Part shown: piece after piece, positions 6,790-13,562 of the stretch
How the letters are laid out: the number at the start of each line of letters is the position of its first letter
How positions within the stretch are numbered: the stretch's first letter is position 1
Source of the DNA: UBA1206 sp045600105
GTDB taxonomy: Bacteria; Bacillota; Clostridia; Oscillospirales; CAG-382
NCBI GenBank assembly: GCA_045600105.1
Contig: JAZRXG010000025.1
Location: forward strand, 1 to 14,084
Length of the DNA stretch: 14,084 nt
Direction of reading: 5' to 3'
The notes under the pieces: generated by a model
What the model saw: only the letters and a program-made list of their open reading frames with translations
Told to the model about the DNA's origin: nothing
Databases searched by the model: none
Position numbers and translations under genes: made by a program

Positions 6790-7977
6790 ATGAAACGATT
6801 GATATGCGTTTTCGCTTTGCTCGCGCTTCTGCTGCCCGTCTGCGTGTCCGCCGACGAGGAAGCGGAAATATACCCCGTTACCTACGCGTTTGAGGAATAT
6901 TGGTACACCGACGCCGCGGCTTTCGGCGACACTCTGCCCGTCAGAGCGGCACTGCTTATGGAAGCGTCCACCGGCAGGGTGCTTTACGCGCAGAACGAAA
7001 ACGGGCATTATCCCATCGCGTCGGTCACCAAGATAATGTCGACTCTTCTCGTGATGGAGGCGATAGACGGCGGCAAGCTTTCGCTTGACGAGACCGTCAC
7101 CGTCGGCAGCGACGCCGCGAACATGGGCGGCAGTCAGGTGTATCTCGAAGCCGGCGAAAAAATGACGGTGCGTGACCTGCTCAAGGCGATGATAGTCGTG
7201 TCCGCCAACGACGCGACGGTCGCGTTTGCCGAACACCTCGCGGGGAGCGAAGCGTCGTTCGTTGAAATGATGAACGAGCGCGCGTCCCGTCTCGGAATGA
7301 CGAACACCCATTTTGCCAACTGCCACGGGCTCAACGAAGACAGCCACTATTCGTCGGCTTTCGACGTCGCGCTGATGACTCGCGAGCTGCTTAAGCACGA
7401 AAAGATATTCGACTACACCACGATATGGATGGACACCATCAGAAACGGCTCGTTCGGGCTTGCCAACACCAACAAGCTCATCCGTTTTTACGACGGAGCG
7501 AACGGAATGAAGACGGGGTTCACCGACAGGGCGAAATACTGCCTTTCCGCCACCGCGAAACGCGACGGGATGCAGCTCATCGCGGTCATAATCGGCGCCG
7601 AAACGAGCGACGCGAGATTCGCGTCGGCAAAAAAACTGCTCGACTACGGCTTTGCCAATTACTGTGTCTTCACGCCCGAAAAGCCCGAGCTCGGAAGGCT
7701 CAGGGTCAGAAACGGCAAACGCGGCAGCGTGGACATCGACTGCGAAGTCCCGACGATAATGATCGAAAGGGGCAAAAAAGGAAATCTCACCGTGTCCGTC
7801 ACGCTCGACGAACTGTACGCGCCGGTAGACGCGGGTTCTCCCGTGGGGCTCGTGACCTATTACATCGACGGCGAATGTGCCGCGGCTTCAAACGTATACG
7901 CGGTAAACGGCGACGAAAAAGTGAAGTATTCGACCGTTCTCGGCAGATTGCTCAAGGCTATAATTTCATTTATATAA
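6790..7977 (+). CDS. dacF: D-alanyl-D-alanine carboxypeptidase, DacF-like (peptidase S11)
   Basis: This 395-residue low-molecular-weight penicillin-binding protein removes the terminal D-Ala from peptidoglycan pentapeptides outside the membrane. It has a signal peptide (KR followed by a hydrophobic stretch, cleavage probably near residue 20 after VCVSA). The S11 catalytic motifs are complete: SVTK (78-81, nucleophile Ser78), SAN (138-140) and KTG (241-243). The region from about 287 to 378 matches the beta-rich PBP5 C-terminal domain, and the final residues (VLGRLLKAIISFI) form an amphipathic helix suited to membrane anchoring. The length is typical. AAAGGAA lies about 8 bases before the start. 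It lies between the ADP-ribosylglycohydrolase-family gene and pgi, 30 bp before pgi. The assignment as DacF rather than another S11 paralog is approximate. Confidence 0.92.
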   Translation: MKRLICVFALLALLLPVCVSADEEAEIYPVTYAFEEYWYTDAAAFGDTLPVRAALLMEASTGRVLYAQNENGHYPIASVTKIMSTLLVMEAIDGGKLSLDETVTVGSDAANMGGSQVYLEAGEKMTVRDLLKAMIVVSANDATVAFAEHLAGSEASFVEMMNERASRLGMTNTHFANCHGLNEDSHYSSAFDVALMTRELLKHEKIFDYTTIWMDTIRNGSFGLANTNKLIRFYDGANGMKTGFTDRAKYCLSATAKRDGMQLIAVIIGAETSDARFASAKKLLDYGFANYCVFTPEKPELGRLRVRNGKRGSVDIDCEVPTIMIERGKKGNLTVSVTLDELYAPVDAGSPVGLVTYYIDGECAAASNVYAVNGDEKVKYSTVLGRLLKAIISFI

Positions 7978-8007
7978 AAATCTCATTTTAAGGAAGTATC
8001 GTAAAAA

Positions 8008-9345
8008 ATGATCAGTTTCAACGAAAAGTACGCGCTTCGTTTCATTGACGAAGCAAAAACCAAGGCGTTTGAGGACAGCCTGAAGAACGCCGTCGACACG
8101 CTCGTGAACAAGAGCGGCAAGGGGAACGATTTCCTCGGCTGGCTCGACCTTCCCGTAAACTACGATAAGGACGAAGCCGAAAGGATAAAGAAAGCGGCGT
8201 CCAAGATCAACGCCAATTCCGACGCCCTCATCGTCATCGGCATCGGCGGCTCTTACCTCGGCGCAAAAGCGGCGGTCGATTTCCTCGGCACTCCGTATTA
8301 TAACCAGAAGAAGAAAAACACCCCCGACGTCTATTTCCTCGGCAACTCGTTCTCCGGCGAAGAGGCAAAGGCGGTATTCGATATCTGCCGCGACAAGAGA
8401 GTGTCGCTCAACGTTATCTCCAAGTCCGGCACCACCACCGAGCCCGCGCTCGCTTTCAGACTCGCACGCGAATTCATGGCGTCCAAGTACAGCGAGGAAG
8501 AGCTTAAGGACAGGATATTCTGCACCACCGACGCAAAGAAGGGCGCACTCCTCACGCTCGCAAAGTCCAAGGGATATGAATGCTTCGTCGTTCCCGACGA
8601 CGTGGGCGGCAGATTCTCGGTGTTCACCGCCGTCGGTCTCCTTCCGCTCGCCGTCTGCGGCTTCGACATCGACAAGCTCATCGCCGGCACGGCTTCCATG
8701 CGCAGTGAATTCCTCGAAAAAGGCGTGTCTCACCCTGCCTGCCGCTACGCGCTGCTCCGCAACTATTTCCTCTCTCTCGGCAAATGCTCCGAGATGATGG
8801 TCAGCTACGATCCGTTCCTTCGTTCCTACGGCGAGTGGTGGAAACAGCTCTTCGGCGAAAGTGAAGGCAAGGACGGAAAAGGCATATATCCCACAAGCGC
8901 GATATTCTCCACCGACCTCCACTCCCTCGGACAGTACGTTCAGGACGGTCAGAGAATTCTCTTCGAAACGGTGCTCACCGACGCGTCTCCCGCCGAACCG
9001 TTCAGACTCCCGTCCGACAAGGACGACCTTGACGGCTTCAACTTCGTCGCGGGCTCCACGCTTGCCGAGGTCAACAACAAGGCGTTCGTCGGCACGTCGC
9101 TCGCTCATACAGACGGCGGAGTGCCCGTGCTCGAGATAAAATTCGATGCCAAAAACGAATTCGCTTTCGGCGAGCTCTGCTTCTTCTTCTTTGTCGCCTG
9201 CGGCGTTTCGGCTTATATGCTCGGAGTGAATCCGTTCAATCAGCCCGGCGTCGAAGCGTATAAAAAGAATATGTTCGCGCTCCTCGGCAAACCCGGTTAC
9301 GAGGTCCTCGCGGCGGAGCTTGAAAAGAAAATCAGCGTTTTATAA
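8008..9345 (+). CDS. pgi: Glucose-6-phosphate isomerase
   Basis: This 445-residue enzyme interconverts glucose 6-phosphate and fructose 6-phosphate in glycolysis and gluconeogenesis. The length matches the short bacterial PGI form of Firmicutes. Motifs in order are VIGIGGSYLGAKA (76-88) and SKSGTTTEP (138-146), both phosphate-binding SIS loops. Next come the PGI signature DDVGGRFSVFTAVGLLPL (197-214), the catalytic-Glu block LFGESEGK (281-288), the catalytic-His block TDLHSLGQ (302-309) and the second signature MLGVNPFNQPGVEAYKK (404-420), which carries the catalytic lysine. All key positions are present and it should be active. The ribosome binding site AAGGAAG is 11 bases before ATG, a slightly long spacing. 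It is probably cotranscribed with dacF, 30 bp upstream. Confidence 0.97.
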   Translation: MISFNEKYALRFIDEAKTKAFEDSLKNAVDTLVNKSGKGNDFLGWLDLPVNYDKDEAERIKKAASKINANSDALIVIGIGGSYLGAKAAVDFLGTPYYNQKKKNTPDVYFLGNSFSGEEAKAVFDICRDKRVSLNVISKSGTTTEPALAFRLAREFMASKYSEEELKDRIFCTTDAKKGALLTLAKSKGYECFVVPDDVGGRFSVFTAVGLLPLAVCGFDIDKLIAGTASMRSEFLEKGVSHPACRYALLRNYFLSLGKCSEMMVSYDPFLRSYGEWWKQLFGESEGKDGKGIYPTSAIFSTDLHSLGQYVQDGQRILFETVLTDASPAEPFRLPSDKDDLDGFNFVAGSTLAEVNNKAFVGTSLAHTDGGVPVLEIKFDAKNEFAFGELCFFFFVACGVSAYMLGVNPFNQPGVEAYKKNMFALLGKPGYEVLAAELEKKISVL

Positions 9346-9346
9346 A

Positions 9347-9382
9347 ATTGTACTTGAAAAAAGCAAATCTTTATAGTACAAT
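9347..9382 (+). promoter_or_regulatory. Promoter embedded in an 8 bp inverted repeat
   Basis: TTGAAA (9354-9359) and TACAAT (9377-9382), 17 bp apart, form a good sigma-A-like promoter with a predicted start near 9389, ahead of the P-loop gene. Perfect arms ATTGTACT (9347-9354) and AGTACAAT (9375-9382) touch the -35 and cover the -10, 20 bp apart. This layout suits a repressor operator. A role as pgi terminator is less likely, since the stem is AT-rich and has no T-tract. Confidence 0.55.
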
Positions 9383-9419
9383 ATTGATGTGACAAAAAAC
9401 ATTCGGAGGATTGATCGTC

Positions 9420-9845
9420 ATGATAAAGTTAATTATGGAAGCCAAGGGGACCGGCAAGACCAAGACCCTTATCGAAGCAGCAAACAACGCGGCCGCGGTA
9501 TCCAACGGCAGCGTTATATGCGTTGAAGAGGGTGGAGAGCTTGCTTATCAGCTCAAACCGCAGGTCCGCCTTATCGACGCGAAGGATTACGGCATTCTCG
9601 ACGCCGACGAGTTCTACGGATTCATCTCCGGCATACTCGCGGGCAACTACGACGTTACCGACCTTTTCATCGACTCCGCGCTCAAAATTTGCGGAAACGA
9701 CATGGCTTCCTTTGCGGAATTCATCTTCAGACTCGAAAAGATCATTGACGAAAGAAAGATAAACTGCCTTATCGTGGCTTCCGCCTTCGCGGAATCGCTG
9801 CCGCAGGGGCTCGAAAGATTTCTCGGCGGAGATATCGTAAAATGA
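9420..9845 (+). CDS. Small P-loop NTP-binding protein of unknown function
   Basis: This 141-residue cytoplasmic protein starts at the ATG at 9420, with GGAGGA 9 bases upstream. A TTG at 9411 is in frame but abuts the ribosome binding site and is rejected. The N-terminus carries a Walker A-like loop, LIMEAKGTGKTKTLI (residues 4-18, Lys13-Thr14), although the first glycine of the canonical motif is Glu7. A hydrophobic strand ending in Asp, VTDLFIDSA (79-87, Asp85), is a plausible Walker B. It resembles short conserved clostridial proteins sometimes labelled PilT-like or simply ATP-binding, and it lacks the rest of a PilT motor. The downstream gene overlaps by 4 bases (ATGA), implying coupled translation and perhaps a complex with that membrane protein. 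The function is unknown. Confidence 0.8.
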   Translation: MIKLIMEAKGTGKTKTLIEAANNAAAVSNGSVICVEEGGELAYQLKPQVRLIDAKDYGILDADEFYGFISGILAGNYDVTDLFIDSALKICGNDMASFAEFIFRLEKIIDERKINCLIVASAFAESLPQGLERFLGGDIVK

Positions 9846-10240
9846 GTAAATTTCAGCGTGTCATATTCATAGCGGCAGCGTTTTTCACCGTTCTGACGCT
9901 TATCTATCTGTCGGCGCTCGCAATTGCCGTGTCGGGCAAGGCGACTGACGGCGTTTACACGCTGCTTCTCAAAAACGTATTCACCTTATTCGGCTTCTCG
10001 TGCGTCGTCGGAGCGTCGTCGCTCATCCTCACGTCGCGCCTGCCCTCGGCGGCAAGACGGGTGCTGCACGTGCTCGTCATCTACGCCGCGACGGTAGTGT
10101 CGTCGCTGATAATGGCGGATCCCGGCAAGGACGCCCGTCAGATCGTGCTCTTCGTCTTCGTCGCCACCTTCCTGTTCATCGTCGTCTACGCCGCGTACAT
10201 CACGATAGGCGCGATAATCAGAAAAGTGAAGGACAGATAA
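9842..10240 (+). CDS. Four-helix integral membrane protein of unknown function
   Basis: This 132-residue protein is mostly hydrophobic. Helices lie at about residues 7-30, 44-64, 75-92 and 101-124, followed by a basic tail (RKVKDR) that should be cytoplasmic. The loop TSRLPSAARRV between helices 2 and 3 is basic, giving an N-in, C-in topology. Size and layout recall small four-helix families such as DUF3021, but I cannot confirm that from motifs. Its ATG overlaps the stop of the P-loop gene (ATGA). No independent Shine-Dalgarno is obvious, so it is probably translationally coupled. A strong terminator follows 16 bp after the stop. Confidence 0.75.
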   Translation: MSKFQRVIFIAAAFFTVLTLIYLSALAIAVSGKATDGVYTLLLKNVFTLFGFSCVVGASSLILTSRLPSAARRVLHVLVIYAATVVSSLIMADPGKDARQIVLFVFVATFLFIVVYAAYITIGAIIRKVKDR

Positions 10241-10256
10241 GCATTTGATCAAAAAG

Positions 10257-10297
10257 AAAAGGATTTTCGCTTTTTCAAGTGAAAATCCTTTTTCGTT
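10257..10297. terminator. Bidirectional rho-independent terminator between convergent genes
   Basis: The stem pairs 10257-10272 with 10277-10292 (core AAAAGGATTTTC/GAAAATCCTTTT, with one G-T pair) around a TTTC loop. T-rich sequence follows on the plus strand. The A-rich left side gives a T-tract on the minus strand. It serves both the membrane-protein gene (stop 10240) and the convergent lipoprotein gene (stop 10311). An outer TGATCA pair (10246-10251 and 10308-10313) extends the symmetry and overlaps the lipoprotein stop codon. Confidence 0.85.
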
Positions 10298-10310
10298 TGC
10301 TTTTTTGTGA

Positions 10311-11246
10311 TCAGTCGAAAATACCGTTTTCGTCGATATCGTATGAATCGATGAGATTGCCGTCTTCGTCGTAATCATATGAATAGGTGATTTCGCCGTT
10401 TTTGTCGTAGTTTTTTTGGCTCTTGATGCTTCCGTCTTCGTAGCGATCGCAGGAATAGAAGAGTTTGCCGTTTTCGTCGTAGCTTTTTTCACTCTTGGGG
10501 TATCCGTTTTCGTAGTATTCGTATACGGTTTTTTCGACAAGTTTGTCATCGACGTCGTATTCGAATTCCTCAAGAATGTTGCCGGCTTCGTCAAATTTCA
10601 TCATCGAGTATCCGGCAGCGTTTCCGTCGTCGTCAGTCATGAATTCTTTGCCGGAAACAGGAGTCGCCGTCTTTTTTTCGGTGTCGAGCCTGAAGGTGTA
10701 TTCCAGCTTGGGCATTCCGGCGTCCACGACCTCGGTGAATTCACCCGACTTCACGGCTTTGATGTAGCTGTCGACCTCAGCAACGTATTCTTTCAGCTGT
10801 TCGTCGTTAAATCCCCAGTTCTCGTATGAGGCCTTTTGCTCTTCAAAATAATTGATGACGTGCTCTTTCGCGGCGTCCTTGTCGGCACCTTCGATCGTGA
10901 ATTTTATGGATAACATCGTTCCTTCTTCCGCTTTCAGGGTCAGTTCGAAAGTCTTTTTGTCGTAATCGTAAGTGAACGGGATCTTTCCGAATACTGAGAT
11001 GTGGGCGTCTCCTTCGAAGCCTTCGAGGAATTCTTCATCCGCTCCGTCGGGTATCATGAGGAAATACGCTTCTTTACCGTCTACGACTATCTTGAGGGGG
11101 ACGCCGTCAAACGTAAGAACGGAGGAATACTCGCCGTCGATGGAGGAACCGTTGTCGTCGGCATCGTCGTTTTGGCAGGAGATGAGAGAGAACGCGAGGG
11201 AAACGATCAGGGAAAGCGCGAGAATGAGGGATAATGCTTTTTTCAT
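10311..11246 (-). CDS. Lipoprotein with C-terminal YDxxG repeats
   Basis: This 311-residue protein has a lipoprotein signal: MKKA, a hydrophobic stretch, and lipobox LISC with the lipidated Cys at 24. It should be anchored outside the membrane. Residues about 35-215 are an acidic region of unknown fold, with strands such as DGVPLKIVVDGKEAYFLMI. Residues about 217-311 hold at least six short units of 11-21 residues built on Y/F-D-x-x-G followed by alternating polar and hydrophobic residues: FDEAGNILEEF, YENGYPKSEK, YDENGKLFYS, YEDGSIKSQK, YDKNGEITYS, YDEDGNLIDS. This is like MORN, YwqK or RHS/YD-type beta-hairpin repeats. The family is not recognised. A ribosome binding site AAGGAGC lies about 9 bases before ATG. 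It has its own promoter and is transcribed divergently from the zinc-ribbon genes. Confidence 0.85.
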   Translation of the reverse strand: MKKALSLILALSLIVSLAFSLISCQNDDADDNGSSIDGEYSSVLTFDGVPLKIVVDGKEAYFLMIPDGADEEFLEGFEGDAHISVFGKIPFTYDYDKKTFELTLKAEEGTMLSIKFTIEGADKDAAKEHVINYFEEQKASYENWGFNDEQLKEYVAEVDSYIKAVKSGEFTEVVDAGMPKLEYTFRLDTEKKTATPVSGKEFMTDDDGNAAGYSMMKFDEAGNILEEFEYDVDDKLVEKTVYEYYENGYPKSEKSYDENGKLFYSCDRYEDGSIKSQKNYDKNGEITYSYDYDEDGNLIDSYDIDENGIFD

Positions 11247-11285
11247 GATGATTGCTCCTTTTACTTTTGATTATTCGCTTGATTT

Positions 11286-11315
11286 GATTGTATCACAATC
11301 TTTTTCGCTTTGCAA
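11286..11315 (-). promoter_or_regulatory. Lipoprotein promoter with dyad over the -10
   Basis: On the minus strand, TTGCAA (11310-11315) and TACAAT (11287-11292) are 17 bp apart, and the -10 is preceded by TGA (extended -10 form TGnTACAAT). A 15 bp dyad, GATTGT-ATC-ACAATC (11286-11300), covers the -10 and could bind a dimeric regulator. The promoter lies about 40 bp upstream of the ATG. Confidence 0.65.
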
Positions 11316-11352
11316 TTATTTTTGAGTTTTATGCGTTTTTTTGCTTTTTTTA

Positions 11353-11380
11353 TTGACAAAACGATAAAATATTGTATAAT
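11353..11380 (+). promoter_or_regulatory. Consensus sigma-A promoter for the zinc-ribbon genes
   Basis: TTGACA (11353-11358) and TATAAT (11375-11380) are both perfect consensus hexamers, 16 bp apart. A start near 11387 would give a 5' leader of about 44 nt. GGAGGG lies at 11419-11424, 6 bases before the ATG at 11431. Unless repressed, this should be one of the strongest promoters in the window. Confidence 0.85.
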
Positions 11381-11430
11381 CGAAATGTATAAGTATATGA
11401 ATTTATATAATAATTTACGGAGGGATAATT

Positions 11431-12789
11431 ATGTTTTGCCAGAATTGCGGAAGCAAGCTCGAAGACGGCGCAAAATTCTGTTCCAACTGCGGCAAAAAGG
11501 TCGAAACCGACTTTCCCGTCAACGTAAAAACCGAAGTCGCTGCCGTGTCCGAAGCCGTGATGAACACCGAAGCGGCAGAAGCCGTTACGAAAAAAGCGGC
11601 CGATATCGGATCGAATTTCGTGAACGAAGCGGCGGAAGCCGTGGCTGAGGTTTCGGAAAAAGCGGAAGAAGCCGAAAAAGCTGCTTTCGAAGCAGTCGAA
11701 AGCATATCCGACACCGATGAGATCAAAGAAACCGTCATCGAAAAAGCCGAAGAAAAAGCCGACTCGATCGAAGAAGCGATCGAAGAAAAAGCCGAAGAGA
11801 TCAAAGAAGAATTTGTATCCGCCGGGGAAAAAGCCGATGAAACGGTGCCCGAAGCGGTCGAAGAAATCGTTGGAACGTTTGAAGAAAAAGCCGAAGAAGC
11901 AAAAACGGAAGCCGAGGAAAAAGCGGACGCCGTTTCGGATACGGCAGGCGTCGGCGTCATTGCCGCCGCGGCAGGCATCCTGAACGACAACGCCGGACAG
12001 AACGCGGAGGCACCCGCCGCACGACCCGAATACGCGCAGCCTCAGCCCGAACAGCCTCAGTACGCGCAGCCTCAGCAGCAGCCCGGACAGCCTCAGTACG
12101 GACAGCAGTACGGTCAGTACGCGCCGAACGGTACGCAGCAATACGGCGGACAACAATACGGCGGCCCCCAACAGCCCGGGTACGGTCAGCAGTACGCGCA
12201 GCCTCAGCAGCAGCCCGGATACGGCGGACAACAGTACGGTCAGCCTCGTCAGAATCAGCCTCAGTACACCGGTCCCAAAAAGGGCATGATCTGGCACAAT
12301 ATATATACGTATCCCATCCTCATCATCACGCTCATCGTCCTTACCTTCTATACGGTCTTCAGCTATTACGGTGCTTCCGAAATAGAATATTATATGATCG
12401 AAGGCATGGCGGATTTTGAAGATCTGATCGAAAACAGCAACGACGTGGCTGAGGCCATATACATCTTCGACGACAATACGGCAGCCGCCGATATAATGGC
12501 GCGCGCTCTCTCCGGAGTCCTCGTGATCTGGGGCATCGTGACGATCGTCCTTCTTGCAAAACAGAAAAAAGCGGCGTTCGGAAACGTCATCGGATTTAAT
12601 ATCCTGCTCATTCTGGTCAATCTCGGATATGCTCTTTTCCGGTATTTACAGGTCGGATTCGACGAATTTTTTGAGTATTTTGCGGATTACATCACGGATT
12701 TCCAGTTTACGGTCTACGGCGTTTTCGCGATCGTTCTCCTGATAGTCAACTGCGTTTACTATTCCAAACGCAAAAATCAACTCAGATAA
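11431..12789 (+). CDS. Zinc-ribbon membrane protein with acidic coiled-coil and QPYG linker
   Basis: This 452-residue protein has four parts. Residues 1-23 are a zinc ribbon with two CxxC knuckles (Cys3, Cys6, Cys17, Cys20). Residues about 35-170 are an Ala/Glu/Lys-rich, strongly acidic helical region with repeated EEKAEE units, probably a coiled coil. Residues about 198-283 are a disordered Gln/Pro/Tyr/Gly tract with repeated YAQPQ and QQYGG. Residues 290-444 contain four membrane helices (about 290-312, 357-377, 383-405, 424-444), with acidic loops outside and basic loops inside. This topology places the zinc ribbon and linker in the cytoplasm. It is cotranscribed with a shorter paralog 12 bp downstream. 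The family's function is unknown. A membrane-tethered scaffold or stress-related role is possible but is inference. Confidence 0.85.
   Translation: MFCQNCGSKLEDGAKFCSNCGKKVETDFPVNVKTEVAAVSEAVMNTEAAEAVTKKAADIGSNFVNEAAEAVAEVSEKAEEAEKAAFEAVESISDTDEIKETVIEKAEEKADSIEEAIEEKAEEIKEEFVSAGEKADETVPEAVEEIVGTFEEKAEEAKTEAEEKADAVSDTAGVGVIAAAAGILNDNAGQNAEAPAARPEYAQPQPEQPQYAQPQQQPGQPQYGQQYGQYAPNGTQQYGGQQYGGPQQPGYGQQYAQPQQQPGYGGQQYGQPRQNQPQYTGPKKGMIWHNIYTYPILIITLIVLTFYTVFSYYGASEIEYYMIEGMADFEDLIENSNDVAEAIYIFDDNTAAADIMARALSGVLVIWGIVTIVLLAKQKKAAFGNVIGFNILLILVNLGYALFRYLQVGFDEFFEYFADYITDFQFTVYGVFAIVLLIVNCVYYSKRKNQLR
12031..12219 (+). repeat. Direct repeats in the QPYG-coding tract
   Basis: A 27 bp sequence at 12061-12087 is repeated exactly at 12193-12219, and its first 15 bp (TACGCGCAGCCTCAG) also occur at 12031-12045. 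The repeats are in frame and encode YAQPQ-type units. Identity at the DNA level, including third codon positions, suggests recent duplication or slippage, so this tract may vary in length between strains. Confidence 0.8.
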
Positions 12790-12801
12790 AGGAGCGTCAT
12801 T

Positions 12802-13479
12802 ATGGTTTGCCCGAATTGCGGAAAAAATATAGAAGACGGACTCAAGTTCTGCACGGAATGCGGTCACAAGCTCGATGACGCAAGTCTTTCGCGGCCCGCT
12901 TCCGAGGGCGAAGCGCTTCCGCCGCCTCCCCCTCCTCCCGTGCCCCACGAGCACGCCCGCGCCAAAAAAGAAAAACAGAAAACCAAAACGAAAAAGCCGT
13001 CCTCCGGAAAGCCGAAGTGGTACCGCTTCATGATATGGTTCAGCATTCTCGGAATGGCGCTGTTCGGAGCCGTGGACGGTGTGCTGCATCTCGTTTCGGG
13101 GCTTCCCAAGGCCGTCAAGGACTGCGCCGACGTCGCGTCCTACGGAACGCTCTGCAAGCTTTTCGGCATCGCTCTCATCGTGTGCGCGGTGCTTTCGGCG
13201 GTGACGTGGCTCATCCTCGTCATCAGAAGCTGGATCGTGCCCTACACCACGGCAGTCACCTGCCTGCTCATTGCTCTCGTCAACGGCGGGATATGGCTCA
13301 TTTCAAGGTGGAAGATAGAAGAAATATTCAACGACCAGACCTTCTACTATACCGAACGCCTCATCGTAGCGGCGCTGTTCCTCCTCCTTGCCGTGTTCAA
13401 CCTCATCTACTTCAAGGTGAAGAAGAACATCATCGGAGAAAAAGTGGTTTTTGAGGGAGAAAAAAGTAAAAAAGCTTAA
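12802..13479 (+). CDS. Zinc-ribbon membrane protein with basic linker (short paralog)
   Basis: This 225-residue protein repeats the design of its upstream neighbour. Residues 1-23 are a zinc ribbon with cysteines at the same positions (3, 6, 17, 20) and the shared block EDG-x-KFC. A run of seven prolines (40-46) and a basic linker (about 52-72) containing KKEKQKTKTKK follow. Four membrane helices then lie at about 73-97, 118-142, 147-168 and 184-205, with a basic C-terminus. The last helix and tail (LIYFKVKKN) resemble the neighbour's end (CVYYSKRKN). The zinc ribbon should face the cytoplasm. AAGGAG lies about 8 bases before ATG, 12 bp after the upstream stop, so the two are one operon. A strong terminator follows. 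The function is unknown. Confidence 0.85.
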   Translation: MVCPNCGKNIEDGLKFCTECGHKLDDASLSRPASEGEALPPPPPPPVPHEHARAKKEKQKTKTKKPSSGKPKWYRFMIWFSILGMALFGAVDGVLHLVSGLPKAVKDCADVASYGTLCKLFGIALIVCAVLSAVTWLILVIRSWIVPYTTAVTCLLIALVNGGIWLISRWKIEEIFNDQTFYYTERLIVAALFLLLAVFNLIYFKVKKNIIGEKVVFEGEKSKKA

Positions 13480-13487
13480 GCAAACAG

Positions 13488-13525
13488 AAAAGGATTTCCG
13501 CGTTTTTTGCGGAAATCCTTTTTCA
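13488..13525. terminator. Rho-independent terminator
   Basis: A perfect 14 bp stem (13488-13501, AAAAGGATTTCCGC; 13509-13522, GCGGAAATCCTTTT) encloses a 7 nt T-rich loop and runs into TTTC. It ends the zinc-ribbon operon. Its A-rich left side also makes it usable from the minus strand, for the convergent acyl-CoA synthetase gene. Confidence 0.9.
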
Positions 13526-13562
13526 TTACTTATTCACTCTTCACTTTTACTTTTTCACTCAA
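13523..13562. repeat. Degenerate 7-8 bp tandem repeat
   Basis: Read on the minus strand, AGTGAAA-type units recur about five times (GAGTGAA, AAAGTAAA, AGTGAAG, AGTGAAT, AAGTAATGA). They lie between the terminator and the last codons of the acyl-CoA synthetase gene, and the first unit includes its TGA stop. I have seen similar AGTGAA-rich spacers in clostridial genomes, but this is recollection and not a search result. Confidence 0.45.

Noticed and set aside
7966..9108. 380-codon open frame on the minus strand opposite pgi
   Set aside because: It lies antisense to a certain Pgi gene, has low-complexity E/V/G/R-rich translation with no motif, and no convincing ribosome binding site. It is a shadow frame.
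9347..9382. Inverted repeat read as a pgi terminator
   Set aside because: The stem is AT-rich with a 20 nt loop and no T-tract, and it coincides with a good promoter.
9411..9419. TTG at 9411 as start of the P-loop gene
   Set aside because: It directly touches the GGAGGA ribosome binding site. The ATG at 9420 has correct 9-base spacing.
11350..12297. 315-codon open frame on the minus strand opposite the first zinc-ribbon gene
   Set aside because: Its Phe/Leu/Arg-rich repeats are the reverse reading of the EEKAEE and QPYG repeats, and it overlaps the promoter of the real gene.
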